In this document: positions 17,457 to 26,706 of the stretch, in pieces | How positions within the stretch are numbered: the first letter of the stretch is position 1 | Layout: each line of letters begins with the position of its first letter | IMG/VR virus record: IMGVR_UViG_3300025111_000052 | Location: 88,035-152,034 of that record | DNA length: 64,000 nucleotides | Direction: 5' to 3' (one strand) | DNA from: a virus | Position numbers and translations under genes: made by a program | Notes under the pieces: generated by a model | What the model saw: the letters and a program-made list of their open reading frames with translations, nothing else | What the model was told of the DNA's origin: nothing | Databases searched by the model: none

Positions 17457-17747
17457 ATGACTACTATTAATAGGATGGACATAAAAGAATTTAGAGAATT
17501 TGGCTTTTTACAGGAAGCCAATAGATTATTTTTTCATCCTTTGGGTTTGGCCTTGGAGATTATGATTGATGATGAAACAGGTGAAGAATGCTTAGGAGGT
17601 ATTTGGGATTACCGAGATGACCCTGAGGGTATGGCCTTTGGAGACGGTACGATACAACAAAATAAAATTGATAATGTAGAAAAACTACGTTTATCTAAGG
17701 TAGCTTCCAGAAAACAACTTTTTGGTAATGATATTCAAGGAGTTTAA
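17457..17747 (+). CDS. small acidic hypothetical protein, 96 aa
   Basis: I do not recognise a named family. The protein contains the stretch HPLGLALEIMIDDETGEE and a WDYRDDPEGM segment typical of short phage-only proteins with conserved aromatic and acidic residues. AAGGAG precedes the ATG. It lies between the HIT and HD-domain genes in one operon. Confidence 0.6.
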   Translation: MTTINRMDIKEFREFGFLQEANRLFFHPLGLALEIMIDDETGEECLGGIWDYRDDPEGMAFGDGTIQQNKIDNVEKLRLSKVASRKQLFGNDIQGV

Positions 17748-17749
17748 TA

Positions 17750-18496
17750 ATGAACGACGAGAGTAGTAATAATACAGCTATCTCAACACAAGAAATAGAA
17801 TTAGCTGAATTACTTGATTCTTCTTACCCTTTGGCTAAATGGTTTAAATCTAAGTGCCCTGGCACATTTAAACATAGCCAATCAGTGGCTTCTATGGCAG
17901 AAGCGGTAAGTGCGGAATTAGGACTTGATATTCAATTTATGAAGGTGTGTGCTGTTTATCATGATATTGGTAAATGTGTTAATCCAAACATGTTTTCAGA
18001 AAACCAATTAGACAATGAAAATCCACATGATAGTTTAGACTCATGGATAAGTACTCAGATTATAACAAGGCATGTTGCTGACTCAGTAAATATACTGCTT
18101 GGTGACCATAAATTTCCAAGAAGTGTTATAGAAGTTATAAGTCAACATCATGGTAACGATATAGCTATTTATTTTTATTCAAGGGCAGGTAAAGATGCTG
18201 ATCCAGATTCTTTTAGATATCCTTGCAGTAAACCTAAGTCAATAGAGGCTGCTGTGTTACTTATATGTGATAGAGTAGAGGCCACTAGTAGGTCCCTAGT
18301 TCAATCTGGTAATTTTGATCCTGCCGCCGTATTAGAACAAACCATAAATGGTTTGCTTGATAACGGACAGTTTGATGATGTAAACACCAAACTAGGTAAC
18401 TTAAAGAAAATAAGGGCCGCTCTGGCCAAAGAACTTGAAGGTGTTTATCAAAAGCGTGTGGATTACGCCTCAGCCATAGAGGAGATTAAAGACTAA
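17750..18496 (+). CDS. HD-domain phosphohydrolase
   Basis: The metal-binding H...HD...D pattern is seen as FKHSQSV, YHDIGK (near residue 74) and a later ISQHHGND, matching the HDIG subgroup related to the soluble domain of 7TM-HD proteins. Such enzymes cleave cyclic dinucleotides or nucleotides; a counter-defence role against cyclic nucleotide signalling is possible but not shown. It starts 2 bases after the previous stop. Confidence 0.8.
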   Translation: MNDESSNNTAISTQEIELAELLDSSYPLAKWFKSKCPGTFKHSQSVASMAEAVSAELGLDIQFMKVCAVYHDIGKCVNPNMFSENQLDNENPHDSLDSWISTQIITRHVADSVNILLGDHKFPRSVIEVISQHHGNDIAIYFYSRAGKDADPDSFRYPCSKPKSIEAAVLLICDRVEATSRSLVQSGNFDPAAVLEQTINGLLDNGQFDDVNTKLGNLKKIRAALAKELEGVYQKRVDYASAIEEIKD

Positions 18497-18497
18497 T

Positions 18498-18896
18498 ATG
18501 CCAGATTTAGCAACAATTATTGTTTGTGTGTTTGTAATTATAGTAAGCTTAAAAAATTTTTTAGACGCCAAAAAAGAAGTAAAAGATTGGCGTAATAAAT
18601 ACGACATCCTATTGGGACAAAAGAAAAGTTCTGAGGTGCGTCTAGGCAAAATAGGAGAAAACTTAGCCCCTTTTACTGATGCTTGGCCATATGCCCCTGA
18701 AGATTTTATTTTTATTGGGAGGGAGATAGATGGTATACTTATTAACGATAATGAAATTGTTTTTATTGAAATCAAAACAGGTAAATCTAAGCTAAGTAAG
18801 TCACAAAAAAATGTAAGGGACTTAGTAAAAGCAGGCAAGGTTTATTTTGAAACATTTAGAGTAGACGATACCGGCTGTGTGCTCACAAGAGTTTAG
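18498..18896 (+). CDS. Holliday junction resolvase-related endonuclease (Endonuc_Holl-like), membrane-anchored
   Basis: An N-terminal hydrophobic segment (LATIIVCVFVIIVSL) is followed by a short coiled region and by SSEVRLGKIGENLAPF, then IDGILINDNEIVFIEIKTGKSKLSK. This matches the bacterial family described as related to archaeal Hjc resolvases, with the catalytic D...ExK pattern in DGIL...EIK. Members often have this membrane anchor. Actual junction cleavage is unproven for the family. It ends in TAG, just before an intrinsic terminator. Confidence 0.78.
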   Translation: MPDLATIIVCVFVIIVSLKNFLDAKKEVKDWRNKYDILLGQKKSSEVRLGKIGENLAPFTDAWPYAPEDFIFIGREIDGILINDNEIVFIEIKTGKSKLSKSQKNVRDLVKAGKVYFETFRVDDTGCVLTRV

Positions 18897-18899
18897 CAT

Positions 18900-18936
18900 A
18901 AACCCTGCTTAATTTAATTATTAAGTGGGGTTTTTT
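18900..18936 (+). terminator. intrinsic terminator
   Basis: AAACCC (18900-18905) pairs with GGGTTT (18928-18933), and an inner CTTAAT pairs with ATTAAG, followed by a run of six T. It closes the methyltransferase-to-resolvase operon. Confidence 0.85.
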
Positions 18937-19119
18937 ATTGCATTAGTAATTAAGTAACCTATCTATATATAGAGTAATAAAGTTAAGTCTAATATTCCTA
19001 CTAATATTAGGTTTATCTTTATTTATCGACATCCGGGCACGATGTCATGGAGTTAATGTTTTTCTAGTTACAAGTTTTTAGTTTTTTAACGCGTTAATAA
19101 TTTAATAAGGAGATTAATA
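18937..19119 (+). promoter_or_regulatory. leader region of the surface-protein operon
   Basis: This 183-base non-coding stretch has two clear hairpins: CTAATATT/AATATTAG (18989-18996/19003-19010) and GACATC/GATGTC (19028-19033/19041-19046). No well-spaced sigma70 promoter is visible, so a phage-specific promoter is possible. A strong AAGGAG ribosome binding site ends the region. Confidence 0.4.
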
Positions 19120-21111
19120 ATGTCACGCAGCCTAATGGAACAGTTTGACAAAATTAGAGGTACTCGTACATTTTATGATGCAATGCTTCAGCAGTACGCT
19201 GAGCAGTGTGGTCGTGATTATGCTACAGCCACCTTTACAGTTACATCAGGTTCGCCTACAATTGCGGATGTATCTTCTTTTACAGGAAATGAGGTAGGTA
19301 ACTACTTGGTTATTGACTCCGGCGATGCGGCCGGTGTTTATGAGATTACTGCGGTATCTGGTACCAACGCCACAGTAAGCCCAACCCCAAGTGCTACGGT
19401 AGCCAGTGTTTCCGGTAGAAGACACAATCATGAAAATTTAGAGGATGACTTGAACTATCTTCGTAGAATGATGAATTTGGTTGTTGGCGAAGATAATTGG
19501 AATGACACTCCTAACACAGACCTTCGGAATATGGCTTTTTTAATTCCCAAGAGGCCTAATTATGTTGGAGAAACCTCACAGTATGCTATAAGACCAGGTA
19601 CAGCTACTTTTACCATAGATGATATAGATCAAACGGCAAAAGTTAGTAGTGGTGCACCTAGTGAAGAGTATACTGATAATACGGCCACAGTAACAGCTGG
19701 AACTACAGTAAGATTTACTGACGATAATACCATGGTTATTAGTATAGCAGGGGGTTTTTACCCAGCAGATACTGGTACCCTTCAAGTAGTTAAAGACGGC
19801 ACTATTGTTGGTACATTGGATCTAGCTGCAGCTTTTGCGGCCGATGGTTGTGTTTTAGAAGAAACCGAAGCAGATGTGGGATCGAATCCTAATCACACAG
19901 CTACAAATGTCGGTACAAATATAATTAACCTTACAAACAGACGTTGTATGAACACTACTGTTGATGGCTACGCTGGTTTTTGGCCTCCCTATCAAATAGC
20001 CAGTATGAGTGCGACACTCACACTAGCCGTTGGTTATGTAGGACAAATAGTAATTCAACACACCGTCGGCGGGTCGGCTTCTTATACTTATGCCAGTTTT
20101 TGGGTTGATACTACTGACCAGGGCATAGCTGCCCCGGCACCAACAGTAACAGAAAATACACCATCAAATAAGTATTTAAGTGGTGTACCCTATTACAATA
20201 CCGGATCAACATTTAATATCAGTGTTACAGATACTGAGGATTTATTTGATAGAGGATATGTTTCAAGTCCTCTTAGACTTAATCTTAGTGAATTTAATGC
20301 GGCAAACCAGACACCCACACTTACCAATTTGGGTTTAACGGAGCCTTTGGCTATAACGGATACAATAGGTACTTATAACTCTTCAATAACGGTAGGAGCA
20401 GGTAATTTTAGAGATTTAGATGCACGTGCTACCGCCACCTATTGGAATGTATTTGCTAGTGCCACATCAGCTAGTTCTGCTGCTGGCACATTTAGAGTAG
20501 ATACTTACGGAGTTACAAGTACAAACACTATCGAGTATTTTGATGATGAAGACAAACGTTATGTTGGTACAGAAGATTTTACTGACATCACTTTGGGCGA
20601 TACTCCATCAACAGACAGTGCTTGGGTAGAAGCCACAGATAGAAGTGCCGGTGGACATTTAGAGACTTATAATGGTACATTAGACTATCCATCCATTAAC
20701 CATTCTCTATTCTTGCCAGCCGGACCTAACTACTCTGCGGTATCTGGTGATTGTTATTATTACAGAATTTTTATTGCTACTGGTGCTTTCAATCAAGGCA
20801 CAATTACATTCTCTGGTTGGTCTAACGCATTGACTACAATCCAGGGAGCTGATGTAGAAGTTCATCTGCGTCTACCCAATTGTTCTGACTATGGTAATGG
20901 AAATACTGCAGTTTGGCAGGATTTAGCTGTTGATCAGCAGACATACGCCGGCAATGGTTGTTTAGGTGCAGGTTCTTCTGGAAGTACTGTGGCCTTTAGC
21001 TTTGGTACCACGAGTTCTTCCAGTTTTGGTAATAGGATCGTTATGCGTATTAAATTTGCTAATGGTAATCCTACGGCATTGACTCAGATTACTTTTAATC
21101 CTACATTATAA
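19120..21111 (+). CDS. putative virion surface or tail structural protein, 663 aa
   Basis: I do not recognise the family. The protein is Thr/Ser/Asn/Gly-rich with many beta-type repeats (TATFTVTSGSPTIADVSSF) and low lysine, typical of phage fibre or adhesin proteins. Its N-terminal 20 residues are helical (LMEQFDKIRGTRTFYDAML). No signal peptide is present. It heads the block containing the S74 chaperone and RCC1 proteins, and its leader and strong ribosome binding site suggest high expression. Confidence 0.6.
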   Translation: MSRSLMEQFDKIRGTRTFYDAMLQQYAEQCGRDYATATFTVTSGSPTIADVSSFTGNEVGNYLVIDSGDAAGVYEITAVSGTNATVSPTPSATVASVSGRRHNHENLEDDLNYLRRMMNLVVGEDNWNDTPNTDLRNMAFLIPKRPNYVGETSQYAIRPGTATFTIDDIDQTAKVSSGAPSEEYTDNTATVTAGTTVRFTDDNTMVISIAGGFYPADTGTLQVVKDGTIVGTLDLAAAFAADGCVLEETEADVGSNPNHTATNVGTNIINLTNRRCMNTTVDGYAGFWPPYQIASMSATLTLAVGYVGQIVIQHTVGGSASYTYASFWVDTTDQGIAAPAPTVTENTPSNKYLSGVPYYNTGSTFNISVTDTEDLFDRGYVSSPLRLNLSEFNAANQTPTLTNLGLTEPLAITDTIGTYNSSITVGAGNFRDLDARATATYWNVFASATSASSAAGTFRVDTYGVTSTNTIEYFDDEDKRYVGTEDFTDITLGDTPSTDSAWVEATDRSAGGHLETYNGTLDYPSINHSLFLPAGPNYSAVSGDCYYYRIFIATGAFNQGTITFSGWSNALTTIQGADVEVHLRLPNCSDYGNGNTAVWQDLAVDQQTYAGNGCLGAGSSGSTVAFSFGTTSSSSFGNRIVMRIKFANGNPTALTQITFNPTL

Positions 21112-21123
21112 AGGAGATTAATT

Positions 21124-22386
21124 ATGGCTTTTTCAGATACTTATAGAGAAAGTATTCAAAGCAAGCATCTGAGTAATGTAGGGTTCACGTCAACCGCCAA
21201 AGGTGCGTCTAACGAATCATTTGCTTTAAAGAACCCTCATCAGATACTCGCTAATCAAATTCCAGCCATAGATGTGGTTGCTACTTACGGTCCGTTGGTA
21301 GCTAGCGGCATCACAGCTGGTTTAGTTGAAAAACACACAATAAAACTTACAGCAGATCCTACTGTAAATGGTAATAAGGCTTGGATAGGTTACGAAAGTG
21401 ACTGTATTGAAACAGGCCATTCAGCAAGAGGCGCTATCCGTATAGATATGTGGATGCGTTACGCGGAAACTCAGTACAAACTTCGCGTGTTTGCTGATAA
21501 TGGTGCTGGTACAGCTCCTAATTATGCCTCTGAAATTTTAGCATCAGAGACTGCTTTTAACTGGGAGTACGATGCGTCAGCTGGTACAGTTTACTTTGAT
21601 GCTGATCCAACTGGTTTAGGTTACACAGGCCCTCTTTGGGGCGAGATTTATAAATACACAGGTGAATTTTTATCGGATAAGATTGACACCACGGTTTCTG
21701 GTGGTGGTAAATCTTTTCTATACATGACTGATGGCGTCAATACCGCTGAAGCATCAAGCTCTGGGGATACATTAACTTTCCAAGCATCTGGTGGTCTTAA
21801 CGTTACAGTTGATAGTGTCGGTAAAATAGTTACAATCAGTGGTGCTGCAAATATTCAGCACGCTAGTGCTGATATGGTTTATAATGGTGGTGTGTGGGAG
21901 TATGATGGTAACTTTACTACTGTACCCGCCGATCTTGAAGTGTACTACAATGGTGTCAAATTTAAAAACTCGGCAGACTATTACACAGCTGCTGTGGCCG
22001 CGGGCGTACTACAAGTTACACCTGCTTTTGATACATACACAGATGATTGGGTCAATATAGAATGGAATTCATCTTATGCCGCATCTGGCGGTCTTAAAGT
22101 TTGGGTTGAAAAACTAGCTAACTATACGGCTTTACCTTATGATAGAATAGTGGTAAATACCCAAGCAGTTTCTGCCTATACCATTTCATTGCCACCAAAC
22201 CCAGTGTTTGGTGTACCTGTATCTATTTTTGATGGAGGCGGTAATTGTGGTACAGTAAATGTAACAATTAGCAGGAATGGTAAATTAATTATGGGGCTTG
22301 ATCAGGATTTAATAATAGATGTAGATGATGCTTCGTTTGAGTTAATTTACTATAATGATACTTACGGTTGGAGAATTATAGAGTAA
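21124..22386 (+). CDS. putative tail fibre or structural protein, 420 aa
   Basis: No named family is recognised. The N-terminus is helical and the remainder is beta-rich with aromatic- and glycine-rich strands (LWGEIYKYTGEF, YMTDGVNTAEASSS). The segment ADMVYNGGVWEYDGNF resembles repeats of phage tail proteins. It follows the 663-residue protein by 12 bases and ends before an intrinsic terminator, so the two form one transcription unit. Confidence 0.55.
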   Translation: MAFSDTYRESIQSKHLSNVGFTSTAKGASNESFALKNPHQILANQIPAIDVVATYGPLVASGITAGLVEKHTIKLTADPTVNGNKAWIGYESDCIETGHSARGAIRIDMWMRYAETQYKLRVFADNGAGTAPNYASEILASETAFNWEYDASAGTVYFDADPTGLGYTGPLWGEIYKYTGEFLSDKIDTTVSGGGKSFLYMTDGVNTAEASSSGDTLTFQASGGLNVTVDSVGKIVTISGAANIQHASADMVYNGGVWEYDGNFTTVPADLEVYYNGVKFKNSADYYTAAVAAGVLQVTPAFDTYTDDWVNIEWNSSYAASGGLKVWVEKLANYTALPYDRIVVNTQAVSAYTISLPPNPVFGVPVSIFDGGGNCGTVNVTISRNGKLIMGLDQDLIIDVDDASFELIYYNDTYGWRIIE

Positions 22387-22409
22387 TACATGATTGAATA
22401 AGCGATGAA

Positions 22410-22440
22410 TAAGGGCAACATTTTGTTGCCCTTATTTTCT
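22410..22440 (+). terminator. intrinsic terminator
   Basis: TAAGGGCAAC (22410-22419) pairs with GTTGCCCTTA (22425-22434) around a 5-base loop, followed by a T-rich tail. It separates the structural pair from the methionine aminopeptidase gene. Confidence 0.85.
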
Positions 22441-22474
22441 ATTTTAGTTCAAATGTATTTAAGGAGATATAACT

Positions 22475-22495
22475 AATGCTTGGCTATTCATCATG
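22475..22495 (+). promoter_or_regulatory. six-codon upstream ORF coupled to the aminopeptidase start
   Basis: The best ribosome binding site here (AAGGAG) is placed for an ATG at 22475 that encodes only MLGYSS before a TGA, and the TGA overlaps the ATG at 22493. Termination-reinitiation of the aminopeptidase is the natural inference. A frameshift that shortened an originally longer N-terminus is the alternative. Confidence 0.4.
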
Positions 22496-23245
22496 ATGAT
22501 ATTAAAAACACCCTCACAGATAGAAAAAATAAAAACCAGCTGTAAAATAGTAGCTACTTTTCTTAGTAATTTGAAAGTTTTAGCCGTTCCTGGTGTAACT
22601 ACTCAATATTTAGAACAAGTAGCCAATGAGTTAGCTGTATCCCATAAAGCCATAGCAGGCTTTAAAAATTATAAAGGTTACCCGTATGCGATATGTGCTT
22701 CCATTAATAATCAAGTAGTACATGGTTTTCCTTCTAATACTACATTACGTGATGGTGATGTACTTAGTATAGATTTTGGTATATGTAAAGATTATTTTTA
22801 TGGTGACGCCGCTATTACACTGCCAATAGGAAATGTAACGAAGCAAAATCAACAGCTAATAGATACAACCAAAGAATGTTTATATAAAGGTATTGAAAAA
22901 GCTGTCAGCGGTAATCGTATAGGGGATATATCAAATGCCATACAAACACACGCCGAAAGCAATGGTTATTCAGTTGTACGCGAATTTGTTGGTCATGCTG
23001 TGGGCAAAGATTTGCATGAAAGACCTCAAATACCAAACTATGGTAAAAAAAATAAGGGTGCTATATTAAAAGCAGGTATGGTATTAGCCATAGAGCCCAT
23101 GCTTATAGAAGGCCCTGATTGTAGGGTGTTTAGAGAAGCCAATGGTTGGACAATATCTACCGCTTCAGGAAAATACTCTGCTCACTTTGAGCATACGATT
23201 GAGGTAACAAGAGATAAACCTAATATCCTAAGTATAGTACAATAA
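22493..23245 (+). CDS. map: methionine aminopeptidase, type I
   Basis: The enzyme removes N-terminal methionine. The five metal ligands of the family can be seen: Asp in SIDFGI, Asp in YGDAAIT, His in FVGHAVGKDLHE, Glu in AIEPML and Glu in HFEHTIEVT. At 250 residues the length is normal for type I. The start at 22493 gives MMILKTPSQIEKIK, matching the family N-terminus. It could process phage proteins needing Met removal, such as the glutamine amidotransferase at 50.4 kb, whose nucleophile is Cys2. That link is inference. Confidence 0.92.
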   Translation: MMILKTPSQIEKIKTSCKIVATFLSNLKVLAVPGVTTQYLEQVANELAVSHKAIAGFKNYKGYPYAICASINNQVVHGFPSNTTLRDGDVLSIDFGICKDYFYGDAAITLPIGNVTKQNQQLIDTTKECLYKGIEKAVSGNRIGDISNAIQTHAESNGYSVVREFVGHAVGKDLHERPQIPNYGKKNKGAILKAGMVLAIEPMLIEGPDCRVFREANGWTISTASGKYSAHFEHTIEVTRDKPNILSIVQ

Positions 23246-23256
23246 GGAGGATGTAA

Positions 23257-23727
23257 ATGTCAAATTATTCTGATTACGTAAGTACAGGTGGTGGAGCTGG
23301 TGGAGAAATATCTGTATCAGACATTACCACTGATGCCGCTTATTATCCAATGTTTACGAGCACAATATCCGGTACTATGAGTGCCGCAGGGGTGTCTTCA
23401 AATAAATTATCTTATAATCCTTACACAGGTAATTTTATTTCCGTAGGTTTTGTAACATCTTCCGATGAAAGACTAAAAACAAACATACAGCCAATATATG
23501 GTGCTTTAGATATGTTAAATAATTTAGAAGGCTGTTCATTTGATTGGATCTCTACCGGTAAAAAATCTTATGGTTTTATAGCACAAGAGGTGGAGATTAC
23601 AATGCCCGAGCTTGTGGTTACCGATAAACATAACATGAAAGCTGTCAACTATATTGCTACAATAGGTATATTGGTAGAGGCCATAAAAGAGCTTAGAGAG
23701 AGGCTAGAAATATTGGAGGATAAATAA
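23257..23727 (+). CDS. tail-spike intramolecular chaperone (peptidase S74-like), 156 aa
   Basis: The C-terminal 100 residues carry the S74 signature SSDERLKTNIQ, then KSYGFIAQEVE, then a terminal heptad helix (ILVEAIKELRERLEIL). In this family the domain trimerises and folds phage fibres, then cleaves itself off at the serine before the DERLK region. Here it sits behind only a short glycine-rich beta segment, so it may act in trans or on a very short fibre. It lies directly upstream of the three RCC1 proteins. Confidence 0.85.
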   Translation: MSNYSDYVSTGGGAGGEISVSDITTDAAYYPMFTSTISGTMSAAGVSSNKLSYNPYTGNFISVGFVTSSDERLKTNIQPIYGALDMLNNLEGCSFDWISTGKKSYGFIAQEVEITMPELVVTDKHNMKAVNYIATIGILVEAIKELRERLEILEDK

Positions 23728-24858
23728 ATGGGATTCAGAACATTAGAAGGTGAGTTAGACAACCTCTTCTTCACTGATTATGAGCTGATAGATAGATTTG
23801 TAGGACATACTTTATTTTCTTGGGGTTACAATAACTTTGGGCAAATGGGTGATTCTTCCACTATTTCTAAATCATCCCCAATTCAGATAGGGGCACTTAC
23901 TAATTGGAAACAAGTAAGTTCTATTGGTAATGTCTCTGCTGGTATCAAAACTGACGGTACGTTATGGATGTGGGGCTACAATAATAACGGACAGCTAGGT
24001 GATGGAACAATTGCGCCTAAATCATCCCCGATACAGGTAGGTAGTTTAACAGATTGGTTGTCTATAAAAGTTGGTTCTATAAATGCACTAGCTATAAAAA
24101 CTGATGGTACCTTATGGTCTTGGGGTGCTAATAGCTACGGTCAGTTGGGCGATGGAACAATTGCCCCTAAATCATCTCCAATACAAGTAGGCAGTTTAAC
24201 AGATTGGAAAGATGTAATTACATACGATTCACACGTTTTGGCTATAAAGACCGACGGTACTTTATGGTCTTGGGGTAGAAATACTTATGGGCAGCTTGGT
24301 GATGATACTGTGGTAGGAAAGTCATCTCCTATACAAATTGGAACTTTAACCGATTGGAAAGAGGTTGCTTGTAGTAGTTTATCTTCCCATGCCATAAAGA
24401 CCGATGGTACTTTGTGGGCTTGGGGATATGCTTATGTAGGTGTATTAGGAGATGGTACTACTACACGTAAATCCTCCCCGGTACAGATAGGAGCACTCAC
24501 GGATTGGAAAAATCTTTCAGCTGGTTGGTTACACGTTTTAGCCATTAAGACAGATGGCACTCTTTGGGGATGGGGGTTAAACTACTACGGTCAAATAGGC
24601 GACGGTACTATTGTTGATAAATCATCCCCTGTTCAGGTAGGGGGTTTAACTGATTGGAAACAGACCTCCGCTTGGTCATCCAATTCTTTTGCTACTAAGA
24701 CCGATGGCACTTTGTGGTCTTGGGGCCCTAATAACTACGGCCAGTTGGGAGATGGCACAATTGTACATAAGTCCTCTCCTATACAAGTAGGCTCATTAAC
24801 AAATTGGAAACAGGTGGCTGGTGGAGCAACACCTCTTGTTGTTACATACGGAAACTAA
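23728..24858 (+). CDS. RCC1-repeat beta-propeller protein A, 376 aa
   Basis: About seven repeats of about 51 residues are seen, each with AIKTDGTLWSWG, then YGQLGDGT, then SSPIQVGSLTDWK, the pattern of RCC1/ATS1 blades forming a seven-bladed propeller. The first 35 residues (FRTLEGELDNLFFTDYELIDRF) differ from the other two paralogues and may be a virion attachment segment. No signal peptide is present. Position beside the S74 chaperone and DUF4376 protein suggests a tail-tip or fibre component that binds the host surface. Confidence 0.88.
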   Translation: MGFRTLEGELDNLFFTDYELIDRFVGHTLFSWGYNNFGQMGDSSTISKSSPIQIGALTNWKQVSSIGNVSAGIKTDGTLWMWGYNNNGQLGDGTIAPKSSPIQVGSLTDWLSIKVGSINALAIKTDGTLWSWGANSYGQLGDGTIAPKSSPIQVGSLTDWKDVITYDSHVLAIKTDGTLWSWGRNTYGQLGDDTVVGKSSPIQIGTLTDWKEVACSSLSSHAIKTDGTLWAWGYAYVGVLGDGTTTRKSSPVQIGALTDWKNLSAGWLHVLAIKTDGTLWGWGLNYYGQIGDGTIVDKSSPVQVGGLTDWKQTSAWSSNSFATKTDGTLWSWGPNNYGQLGDGTIVHKSSPIQVGSLTNWKQVAGGATPLVVTYGN

Positions 24859-24871
24859 ATGGAGGATATAA

Positions 24872-25504
24872 ATGAAAGTATTAGTATCTAATAATAAAGT
24901 GATATTAGGGCCTACCTGGTGGAACCAGAATATGTTTCAATCTGTTTTAACAGATGAGCTAGGTTTAAATTTTACACTTCCAACTATTACGGAAGATTCA
25001 GCAGCATACTCAGTTAGTGATACTGTAAAGATACTTCCTGTTGAATTTACTGCTGTAAATTATGACCACAGGATTCAGCAACTAGCCGGGCCTAATTGGA
25101 CGATACAAGCGGATAAGGCTATCGCCAGCTACACCGTTGTAGATAGACCTATTGAAGCTGTACGTAATGAACTTAAAGCAAAAGTGGCTAATCTTCGTTG
25201 GCAGAAAGAGGTTAGCGGTACAAAAATCACACTTCAAGACCAAGAAATAGGAGTTGCAACTGATAGGGAGACACGCAATATGTACTCACAGGCATTACTA
25301 CTTGGTGTTGCTGGTGTTAATTGGAAGTTTGGTAATACATGGCTTGTATTATCTCTTGCAGATCTACAAGTTCTGGTATCTGCTGTATTAGCACATATAC
25401 AAGCGCAATTTGAATGGGAATCTGGCATAGTTACATCAATAAATAACGCGGTTGATTTAAATACTCTTACTGCAATAGATGATTCTCTTGATGTACTACT
25501 ATAA
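24872..25504 (+). CDS. DUF4376-like phage tail protein, 210 aa
   Basis: The second half, with VRNELKAKVANLRWQKEVSG, a DRETRNMYSQ segment and a final helix around QAQFEWESGI, matches the DUF4376 domain found near tail fibre genes and thought to be a fibre assembly or attachment protein. It lies between two RCC1-propeller genes and has a GGAGG ribosome binding site. Confidence 0.72.
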   Translation: MKVLVSNNKVILGPTWWNQNMFQSVLTDELGLNFTLPTITEDSAAYSVSDTVKILPVEFTAVNYDHRIQQLAGPNWTIQADKAIASYTVVDRPIEAVRNELKAKVANLRWQKEVSGTKITLQDQEIGVATDRETRNMYSQALLLGVAGVNWKFGNTWLVLSLADLQVLVSAVLAHIQAQFEWESGIVTSINNAVDLNTLTAIDDSLDVLL

Positions 25505-25519
25505 TACCGAGGTGTAAAG

Positions 25520-26698
25520 ATGACAATAACGACCAACTATAAAAGAGCAGATGGTTCTGACTGCGGTAACTTTGTCACAAAAGATTATTTGTTACGTGTT
25601 TACCCACAATTAGTACCGTCCTCAAAAAGGGCTAGTATATGGACTTGGGGACAAAATGCTAGTGGGCAATTAGGTGACAGTACTTTAATTGGTAAATCTT
25701 CACCAATACAACTCGGTTCCTTGGTAGATTGGAAAAACATTGCTGGTGGGTGGCAGCAAATGATAGCCACTAAGAATGACAACACTTTGTGGACTTGGGG
25801 CAACAATGTATACGGACAGTTGGGTGATGGTACAACCACAAGATCCATATCTCCGCAACAAATTGGGGCTCTTACGGATTGGGCAAGTGTTGCTTCTGGG
25901 CATATTTTTATGTTAGCTTTAAAAACTGATGGCACCATATGGTCTATCGGCGGATCTAATACTGTCGGACAACTTGCAGATGGTACAACTATTTCTAAAT
26001 CATCCCCAATTCAGATAGGGGCGCTTACTAATTGGATATCGATAGCCAGTGGGGGTGGGCATGGCGCAGCTATAAATTCGAGCGGCGCACTCTGGATGTG
26101 GGGAAGTAATACAGACGGCCAGTTAGCGGATGGGACTTTGGATAGTAAATCCTCTCCAATTCAGGTAGGGAGTTTAACTGATTGGAAGCAAGTTTCTTGT
26201 GGCCAATTATATACCCTTGCTTTAAAATTGGATGGTACCTTATGGTCCTGGGGCTATAATAATGGTGGCCAACTTGGAGATGCTACTAGTGTGGGTAAAT
26301 CATCACCGGTACAGATAGGCTCCTCGACCGACTGGGCTAGCTGTGAGGCGGGGCAATATCATGCAGCAGCCATAAAAACCGATGGTACCTTGTGGACTTG
26401 GGGTGCTAATAACTACGGACAGCTGGGTTTGGGTTCTGTGCTTACAGCAAACTACTCTTCACCAGTACAAGTAGGCTCCCTTAGTAATTGGAAAAAAGTA
26501 TCTTGTGGATATAGTTATACCACAGCTTTAAAAACGGACGGCACTATTTGGACTTGGGGCTTTAATACCGATGGGCAACTTGGGGACAACACAAATGTAC
26601 ATAAGTCATCTCCAATCCAAGTCGGGGGTCTAAATAATTGGAAAAACATTTTCGGATGTAATACCAGCGTAATAGCTATAACAGATTTAAATTATTAG
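25520..26698 (+). CDS. RCC1-repeat beta-propeller protein B, 392 aa
   Basis: Seven RCC1-type repeats are visible (for example IWTWGQNASGQLGD, ALKTDGTIWS, SSPIQIGALTNW). The N-terminal 35 residues (TNYKRADGSDCGNFVTKDYL) differ from those of proteins A and C. Nucleotide-level near-identity with protein A over about 48 bases (25989-26036 versus 23861-23908) suggests recent exchange between repeats. It ends in TAG. A role as a host-binding or decoration propeller is inferred from context. Confidence 0.88.
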   Translation: MTITTNYKRADGSDCGNFVTKDYLLRVYPQLVPSSKRASIWTWGQNASGQLGDSTLIGKSSPIQLGSLVDWKNIAGGWQQMIATKNDNTLWTWGNNVYGQLGDGTTTRSISPQQIGALTDWASVASGHIFMLALKTDGTIWSIGGSNTVGQLADGTTISKSSPIQIGALTNWISIASGGGHGAAINSSGALWMWGSNTDGQLADGTLDSKSSPIQVGSLTDWKQVSCGQLYTLALKLDGTLWSWGYNNGGQLGDATSVGKSSPVQIGSSTDWASCEAGQYHAAAIKTDGTLWTWGANNYGQLGLGSVLTANYSSPVQVGSLSNWKKVSCGYSYTTALKTDGTIWTWGFNTDGQLGDNTNVHKSSPIQVGGLNNWKNIFGCNTSVIAITDLNY

Positions 26699-26706
26699 GA
26701 GATAAA

